A DNA stretch of 64,000 nucleotides from Acanthopleura granulata (taxonomy: Eukaryota > Mollusca > Polyplacophora > Chitonida > Chitonidae): positions 2,879,333 through 2,943,332 of the forward strand of contig JABBOT010000022.1 in NCBI GenBank assembly GCA_016165875.1, read 5' to 3'. The translations under genes and the position numbers were made by a program. The notes under the pieces are model-generated. The model saw nothing but the letters and a program-made list of their open reading frames with translations. It made no database searches and had not been told where the DNA came from. This document shows, one piece after another, positions 28,001-40,000 of this stretch (position 1 is the first letter of the stretch; every line of letters begins with the position of its first letter).

Positions 28001-31000
28001 CCAACAAATGCCTTTCTCATAACATTTTTGCAATAATTTTAATTTTCTCTCGGAGAAGAGGTCAATGAACTATAAGTCAAAAGGTCACACTACTATAATG
28101 TCATCATCCTCAGTTTCTTATCTAGTAAAGAAGTTCAGTAATTCGTCTGTAACTGTCGGTCAAGTCGACACCTGTTGGTTTGTTTGTTGTCCTGTCTGAC
28201 ATAGGACTGACTGGGACAGGGGGGAGTAGTCCCGGATTACAGAACGTCAGGTGAGAAATCCGGGCCAGTTAGCCAGTAATTAATGCCAGAAACCCACGTA
28301 ACTTCTGACAGGACACAATTAACTTTCATTAAATCAACAGAACTAAAAAAAAAAAAATTCAGCTTAAGCAAATATGCATTTAACCTTATATTTATGAGTA
28401 AATATGTAAGAAAAGCAAATTTCTTCAGGCAAAATGGGGGTGATGTTGGATTGTGGGCATGTGTGTGGCGAGGATTGAAGAGCTAAGACTGCACCTAACC
28501 CCTCCTGAAATGAAGGACGCTCATGGCAGCCCTTGGCTCGGCTCTAAGCACACAGTGTAAAGGATGCGTAAATTTGCCTTATCCCTTCACAACACCGTGA
28601 AAGATTCCAGCTTTTATCTTGAGTATGCCATGAAAAGTTTGTCACAAAATCTCTACCAACATGGCAACCTGTAAAAACCCTATTTGCCATTCCGAGCTCA
28701 CGTCCTTTCCAAAAATCTGAAAGAACTTCAAGAAGATTCCACAAAGATTTGAAGAAAAATGTAAGCAATGACGAAATCATGGTGGGAGAGAATCAACAGA
28801 ACTGCCCTTTGAGAGGCAAAAAGTGACCTGAGCTTATAAACACCCCGATTACTTCTGTTTTGAAGGAGGGTGCAAGGAAATCTGAAAAACATACATGCAA
28901 AATTTCTTTTACTTGAGCTACAATTGTATATAGTATGTGTTTGTTTTGATTTGTCCAGTGTTTTATAGACAGATAGTAGATGGCAGATTTGTGCTCTCCT
29001 GAGAAACCAATCATGTCAAAGTAACCAGTCAAATGAGCCGAATCGGCATTGCGGAAGTCTCTCAAGATCAAGCCGGTTTTAGACGAGACAGGGTGGGGGC
29101 TCTCGCGAACTACCGTGACTTGAGAGAGGTTGACAATGCTGTTGTTTTTGTTGGGCGCGAGATCCCCCACCCTGCCTTGTCCAAAACCAGCGTGATCTTG
29201 CGACTTTTGCAACGCCAATTCGGCTTATTAATCGGCCACCACTCCACGCAGCCTCACAACGTGTTGTCTCTTTGGTGTACACTGCATAGATGTGCTCTGG
29301 GACATTCAACATGACATAGTTACCACTCACATTATCCTGAGTGGCAATAACTACTTTGTACTATAAACAAGACATGTCTTTCTTAAGGATATACAACTTC
29401 TTGGTTAATTAACACGACATTTCGATGAAGATACTAACATCGTTATCAAGTGTACTTTGTACTAATGTAACTAACGCAGATCTGGCTGGCACCACATACA
29501 TGTTCTCTGAGTTATCCAACATGACACTGTGACCATTCATACAAGTATAATTCCAACACTCTATCTGGTATCAGGTAATTCCTTGACACCCTACACCTCA
29601 AATATACCAGTGACATCATCCTGATACCTTTCCAAGCAGTGACCAATTCAGTCAAAAATTATTTATGAGTCCTTTAAGTGTGACCTACCTTGGTATTGAA
29701 CTCCCTAGCCTTAATCATATGTACATATACCTGTGTCACAGATTCCTACTTGGCAACTTTACATAAAGTGTAACAGAAAGCATAACCTTAATGACACAGA
29801 GCCCCAAAATACTGAAGTCCCATAGATATTTTTAATATTGTGATAAAAAAAAAAAAGAAACATTCTTGTTGGGAAACCTATTTGTTCACCCATGATCTAA
29901 CAGCTAGTTATCCAATGTTTTGTCACTTACAGGATTGTTCAGAGTAATTACCTGCCTTACAGATATACCACAAGGTGCAGTCCGCGTAGCAATCATATGT
30001 GTTATACAAGCCATGAATAAATCACCCACACATTCCACGAGAAAGTATTTAATGGTCTGCAAAGAGACAGCAGAGCAAATGTTGAGTTTGTTCAATGTCC
30101 ATGGATAGCCAGTAACAGCCACAGTAGCAACAAATGGTGAACAATGTCATGTGGTAACAACATGTGTGGAGTAACCATTTACTTTCACTGCTACGTAATT
30201 CGGGCTTTTATCACTTCACTTTCCAGAAGAAGCTTCCTGCTACAAATATAACCAAACTGATTTAACTGCGCAGGAGATAAATCAGAAAATAGTCTGACTG
30301 TAATTCCGGAGTACAGGTAATAATATATAGCCATTATTCATAAATATTTCAATCATATAATTGTTATTGATTGTAAGTTCTTATTAAGTAACTCCATCAC
30401 CATGCAACTATGAAATGTTTTGAGTGGTCAACATATGGTATAAGTCACAAAACTAATTTTCTTTACTGGGTTTTCACGTTGGTATGTTCACAAGCAAGAT
30501 TATGGGTAACCAAATGGTTGAACAGTGGAGGTGGAAAATCTGTCCACTGGAACATTAATTGTTGATATTGTTGGTCACTTATACCATCGCTGCTGGTATA
30601 TATTAGACAACGGAGACGTGCAGCCAACAGGGACATATCTAGAGCCATTATTGTTCCGGAAAACGTTTGGGCCCCCAAACTGTTAGGCCCCCGAACTGTT
30701 AGGCACTCAAACCGTTAGGCCCTCAAATTGTTAGGCACTCAAACTATTCAAGCTGATTTATTTATTTATTTGATTGGTGTTTTGCCCTCTACTCAAGAAT
30801 ATTTCACTTCTCTGACTGCGGCCAGCATTATGGTGGGAGGAAACCAGGCACAGTCCTGGGGGGAAACCCACAACCACAGGTTGCTGGCAGACATTCCCAC
30901 ATACCATACAGCCTTACAGGAAGCCAGCAAGAACTGGGCTTAAACTCACAGTCACCACTTTGGTGAGCTGGTGCACTAAACCCCTCAGCCACAGAGGCCT

Positions 31001-34000
31001 CTCAAGCTGTTTTAAAATTAACAAGTAAATTAAACACAAATATGACAATAAAGAGTTATTATACAAATATCTCTTTTTTTATCACATATCTGAATGTCCT
31101 CAGAAAGTAACAATGAGAGCTGCGTTTTATCAAATTTATTAAAGCACATTTCCTGGTCAAGCACACAGATTAGAAAATGACATCTTACCATAAAATGTAG
31201 AAGGTAAATTTTGGTGGGAAATGTATTGTAAAACTGAACACTCATATCGTGCTTATTTAAATTTGTTTACTTATTTATTTATTTACTTATTTGATTGGTG
31301 TTTTACGCTGTACTCAAGAATATTTCACTCAATCGACGGCGGCCAGTATTATGGTGGGAGGAAACGGGGCAGAGCCCATGGGGAAAGCCACGACCATCCG
31401 CAGGTTGCTGGCATGTACGGCTGGAGAGGGAGCCAGCATGAGCTGGTCTTGAACTCACAGCGACCACATTGGTGGGAAGCTTCTGGGTCATTGTGCTGCG
31501 CTAGTGCGCTCACCAACTGAGCCACTGAGGACCCCCCCCCTCCACCCCCTTTGTTTATAGATTTCCTTCACCTTTAACAACATTCCTGCAGGACACACAG
31601 CTAGGTCTACTGTGAAAGCTTTCAGAAGTAAACCTTACCCAATGTAATCAATCATGAAATAGCTTAAGAATAATTAAAAATATTTCCATATTTAATTCTT
31701 AAGAAATGGCCTTATTACTTAGAGCCTTCCATAAAGAAGATTTATTAAAGAAATTACTTGCCAATACACAGATACAATACTTGCCAGAGATACAGCCAAT
31801 GTACAGAGTACTTCTGTAAATGTCATATTGTATTATTACAGCCTCTCTTATGGCGTATTAATAGATTTACATTACCACTGAAGCAGCTAGTTGTGGTATG
31901 GGATGTACAGAAATAAGTCTGAGAGAAGCAGTCCATCAGTGACAATTGAATGGTGTGGAAGGGATGGGGTGAGTTTGTAAAAGCTCTGTTGACTAGACTG
32001 TGAAGTGCGGGGGTGGGGGGGAGTCTTTGGAAATCGATCACTGTGTGGCGGCAGCGGCAGTGCGGGCGGGCGGCGAGGGAGGGAAGCTTGTTAGGTGAAG
32101 ACTGGCATCTGCCTCTCCGCATGCACTAGGCCACAGAAGTCGCCTGGTCTGGCCTCTTTGGGTGAACCAATGCTGTAGTAGCAAGTTCAATCGGCTGACC
32201 TACTTTCTCATCATACTTGGCGTTATGACGCATGCCATTTCGTCAGCCCCCCCCCTCTCCCCCCCCAACACCTCTGTCATCATTCCGCCCGCCCTGCACT
32301 AGAAAACAGCTGACGTATTGACATCACAGGCAATTGTTCCACTGTATAACAGAGATTCTGATAACATGGATGTACAATGCTGTAGGCTACATGTATGTAC
32401 TGGCTGTTATCGTCCTCAGATCTCTTGTGGTAATTTGCTAAGCTAATTACACACAGATGCATGTACACGTATGTGTACAAGAGATTTAAATAATCGCTTT
32501 AGACGCAATAAATGATGTAGAGATAATAAAGAGCAGCAACGTTGAGAATACAACAGCAACAACTTGCACGAAATTTAACACATTTGAGAGTTTAAGTACC
32601 AGATTTAACCATTTGCTATCACACTGAATTGTCAATTCAGCATCAATTCTTGCTTAGACAATTGGGTTTCATCACGCATTCGATACGCTGCTATGTGTAC
32701 AACCACGGGAAGCAAAGTGTCATTTGTAACGTCCAGCATTCTGGTTCCAAGGCTTCACAATTTTATCCACTTGAGTATGCCACTAAGGTCATGTGCACCT
32801 GGCCTCACACCCTCATAGGGAAATTTCAATATAAAACCACTCACCGTTTCAAAATGTAACTCATAGATAAAAACGTAACATGGCAGAACCACAGCATAGT
32901 CATGCAAGCAGGTAGGAACAAGAACAGCACAACCCAACAACGTTCAAGGGCGAAGTAACTGAAGACTACCATGGTAACGGACGACAACAACAATCAATTT
33001 AAATTCCAGCAGAAGCAGAGTTTTCTAATGTAAAAATACAATTAGGAATAGTAAAAAGTAATATTTCTTTCTACTCTCTACCTCTCTGTCTCTACATATG
33101 CCCTCTGGGGGCCACATACAGTACTTTGTAATTTGTGTTTTAGTCCTGAAAATCTGAATGAATGAATGATTATGGCTTAACGCCACATCGGCAATATCTC
33201 AGCCACATCGCGGCGAGAACAAGGTGGAATGAATTATGTTTTCAAATTGCACCTGGAGAGAAACTGTCCTCATTGAGTTCGTCTGAAGGATTGATCCAAG
33301 ATTCACACTCCTTAACATGCGTTCCCTTAATTCACACCTAGAAATATACAATGGCTTCTCCTAATTTCTAGATATCCTACCTGTTCAAGTAATATACAAT
33401 GAGATAACTGAGGAGACATTCCACTGCGACTGCCAGATCTAAATGAGAAGCCCTTAACTACCCCTCAACTTGTCTCATCTCTCATCACATCAGTGACATC
33501 ATGACAGATCATTACCAGGTGAACGTCATGCATCACAGACAGTCCTTCTCCACACCTCTTACCTGTGAATTCCTTTGTCATTTGACTTTGCCCTTTTTTA
33601 ATTCACATGTACCTCAATCGTCGCTATGCTGAACTACAGTACTGTTTGTTCTAATCTTCAGTGAAGTCAGATCTTATAACTAATCACTTTACTGACTTCA
33701 AGTTGAAGGTACTACATGATCAAAAGAATACATTTCTTTTTAACCTTTTTCACTCCTTTTCTACTCTTGATGAATGAATGAATGAATGAATGATTTTGGC
33801 TTAACACCACATTGGCAATATCTCAGCCATATCGTGGCGAGAACATGTTCAAATCAGGAAACCTTGAATAGTATTCGACATTATGGATGAACATTCAAAA
33901 GTTAGAGAAAAAACAGATGAACAGAAGTAAATGTTAGTTAAAAGTGGGAATTGTTATTTTATACAATAAAAAATATATACATATAAATATAAACTATATT

Positions 34001-37000
34001 CCATTATTTATACAATAAAACATATAAATATAAACTATACTCTATTATTTATACAATGAAAAATATATACATATATATAAACTATATTCTATTATACAGG
34101 CCAACAGCCTTCAAGAAATTAATCACAGCATCGCCAGCGACGCTGTCAAATAGGTGTCATATACAGTTGACTGTGCAGAATCTTTGCCGAATATGAGCAA
34201 AGTCCACACAGTCAACAAGGATATGTTTGATGCCATATTGCACATCACATCCAACACACTCAGGAGCACTGTTCCCATCCAGGATAAAATTGTGTGTTAG
34301 ACGAGAATGCCCAACGCGGCATCTGGTTAAAACGACATGGTCTCTACGAGATATACCAAAAGTACAAGAGTCATACCCTATGACAGGTGAATGGCATGCA
34401 GTTTGTTATCGACCTGCAGGTCCCATTCATCCTGCCAAAGGTGACAAATGTATTTAAGAATATTAGATTTAAAATCAGTACAGGGAATTTTAATCTTAGA
34501 TATGGGTTTACTAAGAGCAGCTTTCGCTTCCCTGTCTGCGACTGGGTTTCCGTGAATACCAGTATGACTTGGTATCCAACACAATACAATACCTTTACCT
34601 CTTTTAATTAACTTTCTATGGATGGATAATATTTCTAGTATTAACGAGTTTTGAAATTTATTTTGCTATATTGCCAAAAGGCAGGACAAGGAGTCACTGC
34701 ATATCACTGCTCTCTGGACAGAGCCGGATGAAACATATGATAAAGCCAGAAGTATAGCTCTAGCCTCGGCAGAAAATATTGAAGACGAGGATGGAAGGCG
34801 AAGAGAGGTGACTCGCTGTTCCAAGACAGCCGCAGCCGCCACCCTGTCCCCATCCTTTGACCCGTCAGTATATATAAATTTATAATCCGGATAATTAGCT
34901 TTTACTTCAGCGAAACTTATGTTGTTGACATAGATCAAATATTAATTTAGCTTGTGGAAGAAGCCAGGGAGGAGACTCCGGAAAAGAAACCGGAGCTATG
35001 TCCTCCAGCTTGATGTTAGCTTCCACAATATGGTCCCAAACACAAAGACCAAAGGAAGAAATTTTGTTGGGACATTTATTATATTTATCTGTGTATGATG
35101 GATTAAAAACACAATCGTAGGCAGGGTTTGTTGGCTGAGCTTTAAGCTTAGCAATGTATTGAAGGCTGAGTTCTATACGCCTGTGATATAAAGAAGGCTC
35201 ATTAACCTCTACGTATAAGCTCTTCACTGGTGAGGTCCTATTGGCACCAAGACTGAGCCTCAGACCTTGATGATGGACTGGATCCAACATTTTGGGATAT
35301 GATTTTCTAGCGGAACCATAAATGATGGACCCATAGTCCAATTCAGACCTCACAAGAAAACGATACATATTATGTAAAACTGATCGGTCAGCACCCCAAT
35401 CGGTGCTAGACACGACCTTAATTATATCCAGAGCCTTTGTACATTTAGCTTGAAGCATTTTTATGTGAGGTATAAAGGATAATTTATTGTGGAATATAAC
35501 CCCTAAAAAATTATTTTCCCCAACAATTTTCACTGGTTCACCACAAAATTTAAGCTCAGGGTCTAGATGAAGTTTGCATTTATTACAGAAATGCATACCC
35601 ACGGTTTTAGACGTAGAAAATCTAAAACCATTGGCAACTGCTCATTTCTCGATCTTATTGAGACAAAGCTGCAGTTGCCGCTCGATGTTATTCATATTTT
35701 TCGCCCGGTAGCAAATCAGGAAATCATCTACATATAAAGAACTCTCAGTACCAGATGTTAATATCTGAGCCAAGCTGTTAATTTTTATGCTGAACAGTGT
35801 TGGTGAAAGGATACTGCCCTGGGGCACACCCATCTCTTGTTCGTAACAGTCCAAAAGAGTGGACCCCACCCATACCTTAAACCGACGATCAGATAAAAAT
35901 TGAGATATAAATAAAGGTAAGGGACCTTTTAAACCCACATCAGCAAGGTCTTTTAAAACACCATATTTCCATGTGGTGTCGTAGGCCTTTTCGAGGTCGA
36001 AAAATATCGACGCCACATGTTCATTATTAATAAAACTATCACGAATGAAGGTTTCAAATCAAACAAGGCGATCCATAGTGGATCGACCTAGACGAAAAAC
36101 CACATTGGATATTTGATAAAAGCATGTTGGCTTCAAGAAAACAAACAGGTCTATCATTTATCATCCGTTCCATAGTTTTACAGACGCAACTGGTAAGAGC
36201 TATGGGACGGTAATTTCTCGGATCACTATGATCCTTACCCGGTTTAGGGACCGGGATAACATACGCCTCTCTCTATGATGGGGGAAATTTACCAGTCATC
36301 CAAATATCATTAAATAAGTCCAAGAGTGTCTCCAATGGCTCAAATGGTAAATGGTTCAGAAGCTTGTAATATATATTATCTGGGCCGCACGCAGTATCAT
36401 GTGCCTTTCTTAGAGAAGTTTTAAACTCTTCACTTGAAAATGGACGATTATAGGCTTCTAAATTCTTAGACGAAAAGGGCAATTTAATTTTCTCCTTCTG
36501 GTTTTTAATATGCAGAAATTCAGGAGAATAATTCTCAGATGAAGAATTGTGGTATATTGTTTCAGCTATTTTATTGACTATATCATACGGTGAAATTAAT
36601 AAGGTATCACCATCATTTAAGTGCTGAACTTTGGCTTTACTGTTCTTGCCCTTAAGTTTCTGAACCATGTTCCAGACCTTACGCATGGGTGTTTTTGACG
36701 TAATGCCTGAAACAAAGTTCCGCCAACAAGATCGTCTCTTGGACTTAATTAATCGATGAGCCTTAGCTCTAAGTATACGAACCTGGTTTAAATTGTTATT
36801 ATCAGGACAATGATTAAATCTGCGCTTGGCCTTTTTACAGTCTTTTATGGCCTTACAACAGTCATTATCATACCAGGGTTTACTTTTGGATTTCAGATTT
36901 GTTGAGGTCTTCGAGATGGTTCTATCGGCTACTGTTAATATGAGTTCATTAAATGTAAGCAAAGGATCATCTGCAGCATCAAGATTCTCTGGAGTGATGT

Positions 37001-40000
37001 CAGCCTCACAGAACATTTCAAATGCCATCCAGTATTGCTTTATCAAACTTCCACCTAGCTACACGTTCTAAAGAATTAGAAGTGAGATGCTCTAGGACAA
37101 GATGAAAATGATCACTACCACAAAGATCGTCATGCACCTTCCAAGAAAAATTCGGGAGAAGTGATGGATCGGTGATAGTGAGATCAATAGCAGAATATGA
37201 ACCATTACCTGGATGTAAGTAGGTATTAGAACCATTATTGAAATAACATAGTTCATCTTTACATAAGAAATCTTCTACTATTTTGCCCTTATTGTTCATA
37301 TTATTACTACCCCACAGAGGGATATGCGCATGAAATCTCCCATAATTATGAAAGGAGTTGGCAGTTGGTCTTTTAAATTATGCAACTGCCAAAATGACAA
37401 ACAAGAATGAGGAGGAACATAAACTGAACATATAGTGATTGTTTTCGATAAGGAAACACTGACGGCCACAGCCTGAAGCTCTGTATCGAGAGCAACAGAT
37501 GTGGGCAGATGATGTATCCATCATGTCCGCATCGAACGCTGAAGGACCGATGTCCTGCAACGACCCAAACTTATTGAAAGTTCGGATAGGGTCCCTAGTA
37601 GCCTTAGAGGGACGTTCTGTGGCGCCGCTAGGTTTATCTTTTTTATGATGTTTATCACCCGCTGCATTTAGTGAAGATTCAACGGGTTTAGAGGATTTCG
37701 ATTTATTTGCACAAGGTTTGTGGCGAGATGGAGAATCAGGTGAAGTAGCGGGTTTTTCAGTAAGATTGATATCGGTTTGTGATGAAGAAATGGCCGTGTT
37801 TTCCAAGGGTTTTACGACCAGTTTCTGTGGCTTCTCTACGCCAATGGGCCAAGTGAATGATGTTTGAACTCCTACCGAAACGGAGGGTTTCTTGACAACA
37901 TTGGCATATGTAGATTTAGTCAGGCCATTCGTGGCAGAGACAAGACGTTTCGCTTCTTCATACGATATGTTATTTTTGCATTTAAGCGTTATGATTTCCT
38001 TTTCTTTTTTGAAAACAGGGCAGTCCTTGGAAGAGGCCATGTGGGCTCCGCTGCAATTCCAGCATTTTATCGGGTTTGTGCAGTCAAAGCCCTTGTGACC
38101 CGCTTCCGCACATCTGAAACAGACCAGTTTATTACGGCATTGTCCCCTGCCATGGCCAAACCTCTGGCAGGAGAAACACCTGGCCGGGTTAGGTATGAAC
38201 AATTCTACCCGCACACTGTACGGCCCAATAAATATTGACGTTGGGACAGACGGGTTCTTAAACGTTTCAAGATACGTATTTGTTTTAATAAGGTTCCCAT
38301 CTCTCTTGATCGCAAAACGTTTGACGTTGAGTACGCCCTGGTCCTTCAGTTGCTCTGTTATTTCTTGCTCTGTCATGTTATTTGAATTCTGAGTAAGTTA
38401 ATGTACTGTTGTTTCCGAAAACATTCTACAAGAATATTGCCAGACTTTAACTTTTTCACTTGTTTCGAAGTACCTGCGTAGCTCTGCAATGTTTTGTTCA
38501 ATACAAAAGGATTGATTTTCATCTTTACCTGATTCTCATTTTTACTAGATATCACCAGAAAGGATATGAAGTGAGTACTTCCCGATTCCACATCAAGTGC
38601 TATCTCGTTTTTCCTTTTTTTTCCCACAACTGTGGAAGGCTGTGACATAGAAACATTTGGAGTAGGGGAATTAGAGGTAGACATAACGAAAGGGTTTGAT
38701 GATGTGGAACTGTGCAACTATTCTATTCACCGAAACCACACACAAAAGCCCTAGGCAAGAACTCCACAGGGGTACTTTTGATGAAGCCACCCAATGTTTT
38801 AAAACTTACTCATAAAATGAATTTCCAGCATTTTATTCACTGATTCATTTGTTCAATTAATGTTTTATTTTGGGACCAAACCGGGGCAGAGCACAGTTTT
38901 TTGAAATTCTTCTGTTTATGTTACGGTCATGACATCATACAACCAGATACACACACTATACAGATAAGGCAAGAAAAATGCCTCCGATCAGGCCTCACAC
39001 CGCTAATTCTACCTAAAAATCCCAGCTAATAAATTTGAACCATTTCTCGAGTTCAGTCTCCAGAAAACCACCTCGTACACCTCGTACGAGGGATCCATAA
39101 ATCCAACTATTAAAATCCCATATCTGCTCAGTTTCATTCTTTTGAAAAAAAATTCTTAACAATGTTTCACACTACATGTACACATGTCACTATTACTTGT
39201 ACATCAAATGATTATTACATTATTCAAGTTTTCATAGCCATAAATGCAGTTTGTATGTTTGTATGTTTAATGGTAATGAAAAACTTCAACAATGTAATGA
39301 TCATTTGATACACGCCGTACATATGGATTCCCTAGTCCATGGTAGTTAGTTGTCAAAGGCCGGTGGTTTACTCTGGGCAGGATTCCTCCATTTATAAAAT
39401 GAATCAAGACCAATCAAACCAACCCATCCACCCAACTCACGCACAAACCCACCCCCAGAAATACTAAAGACTTGAGCAAAGACATCTCTTTGAGATATTT
39501 ATCATTCCCTTATCATGACATTAGGCATGTTCAATTTAGAAAATTTAAATTCACATAAATTGAGGGTCAAAGATGTTGTTTGATTCTGCTTTTAATAAAG
39601 TGTAATCTGTGAGAAATCTACCCATTTCCAGTCCATTTAGCTTCTAACTACCACAGCCTCTCTCCCTATCTCTTTATCCCCTTTCATAAGGCTTCCCAGC
39701 ACCCCCAGGGCTTCCAGTCACATCATCTTGCCCCACAACTGAACTCTGGCCAGGTCTATGTCAGACTATCACCACATCACCACTCTTTCCCTGAGGTCCC
39801 CACACTGACTTCCCCTGCCCTGACATTCTTGACCTCCCCATGGGGGCAGGGCATTTCCTGTGTCAGCTGATACCCTAAGCTCTGTCTGTCTGCCCAACCC
39901 CAGTACCCATGAAGTAGAGGAGACTGGGGAGGGTAGTGGTGGGGATTTGCACTATTACCCCTATCAATCTCCTTCAGGGAGTGGTGCTCTGTTTTTCCCA

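Larger units (their letters stand above)
33773..38720 (-). mobile_element. decayed non-LTR retrotransposon (I-superfamily-like LINE with RNase H)
   Basis: Minus-strand LINE inside TRIT1 intron 3, in sense with the host gene. In order: ORF1 with three CCHC zinc knuckles (38717-37510), remnant of an AP-type endonuclease (37500-37018), linker and reverse transcriptase (37046-35642), thumb region (35602-34907), RNase H (34938-34371), an AT-rich 3' UTR with a 41-49-bp tandem repeat (33960-34110), and a terminal (CATT)n at 33773. Domain order with a C-terminal RNase H places it near the I/R1/LOA groups. It is dead: frameshifts, stops and a deletion are visible. The 5' boundary is approximate. Confidence 0.93.

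Noticed and set aside
28793..29314. Opposite-strand frames of 93 and 141 codons
   Set aside because: They are mirror translations of the foldback element at 29036-29226.
37864..38238. 124-codon plus-strand frame
   Set aside because: Shadow of LINE ORF1.
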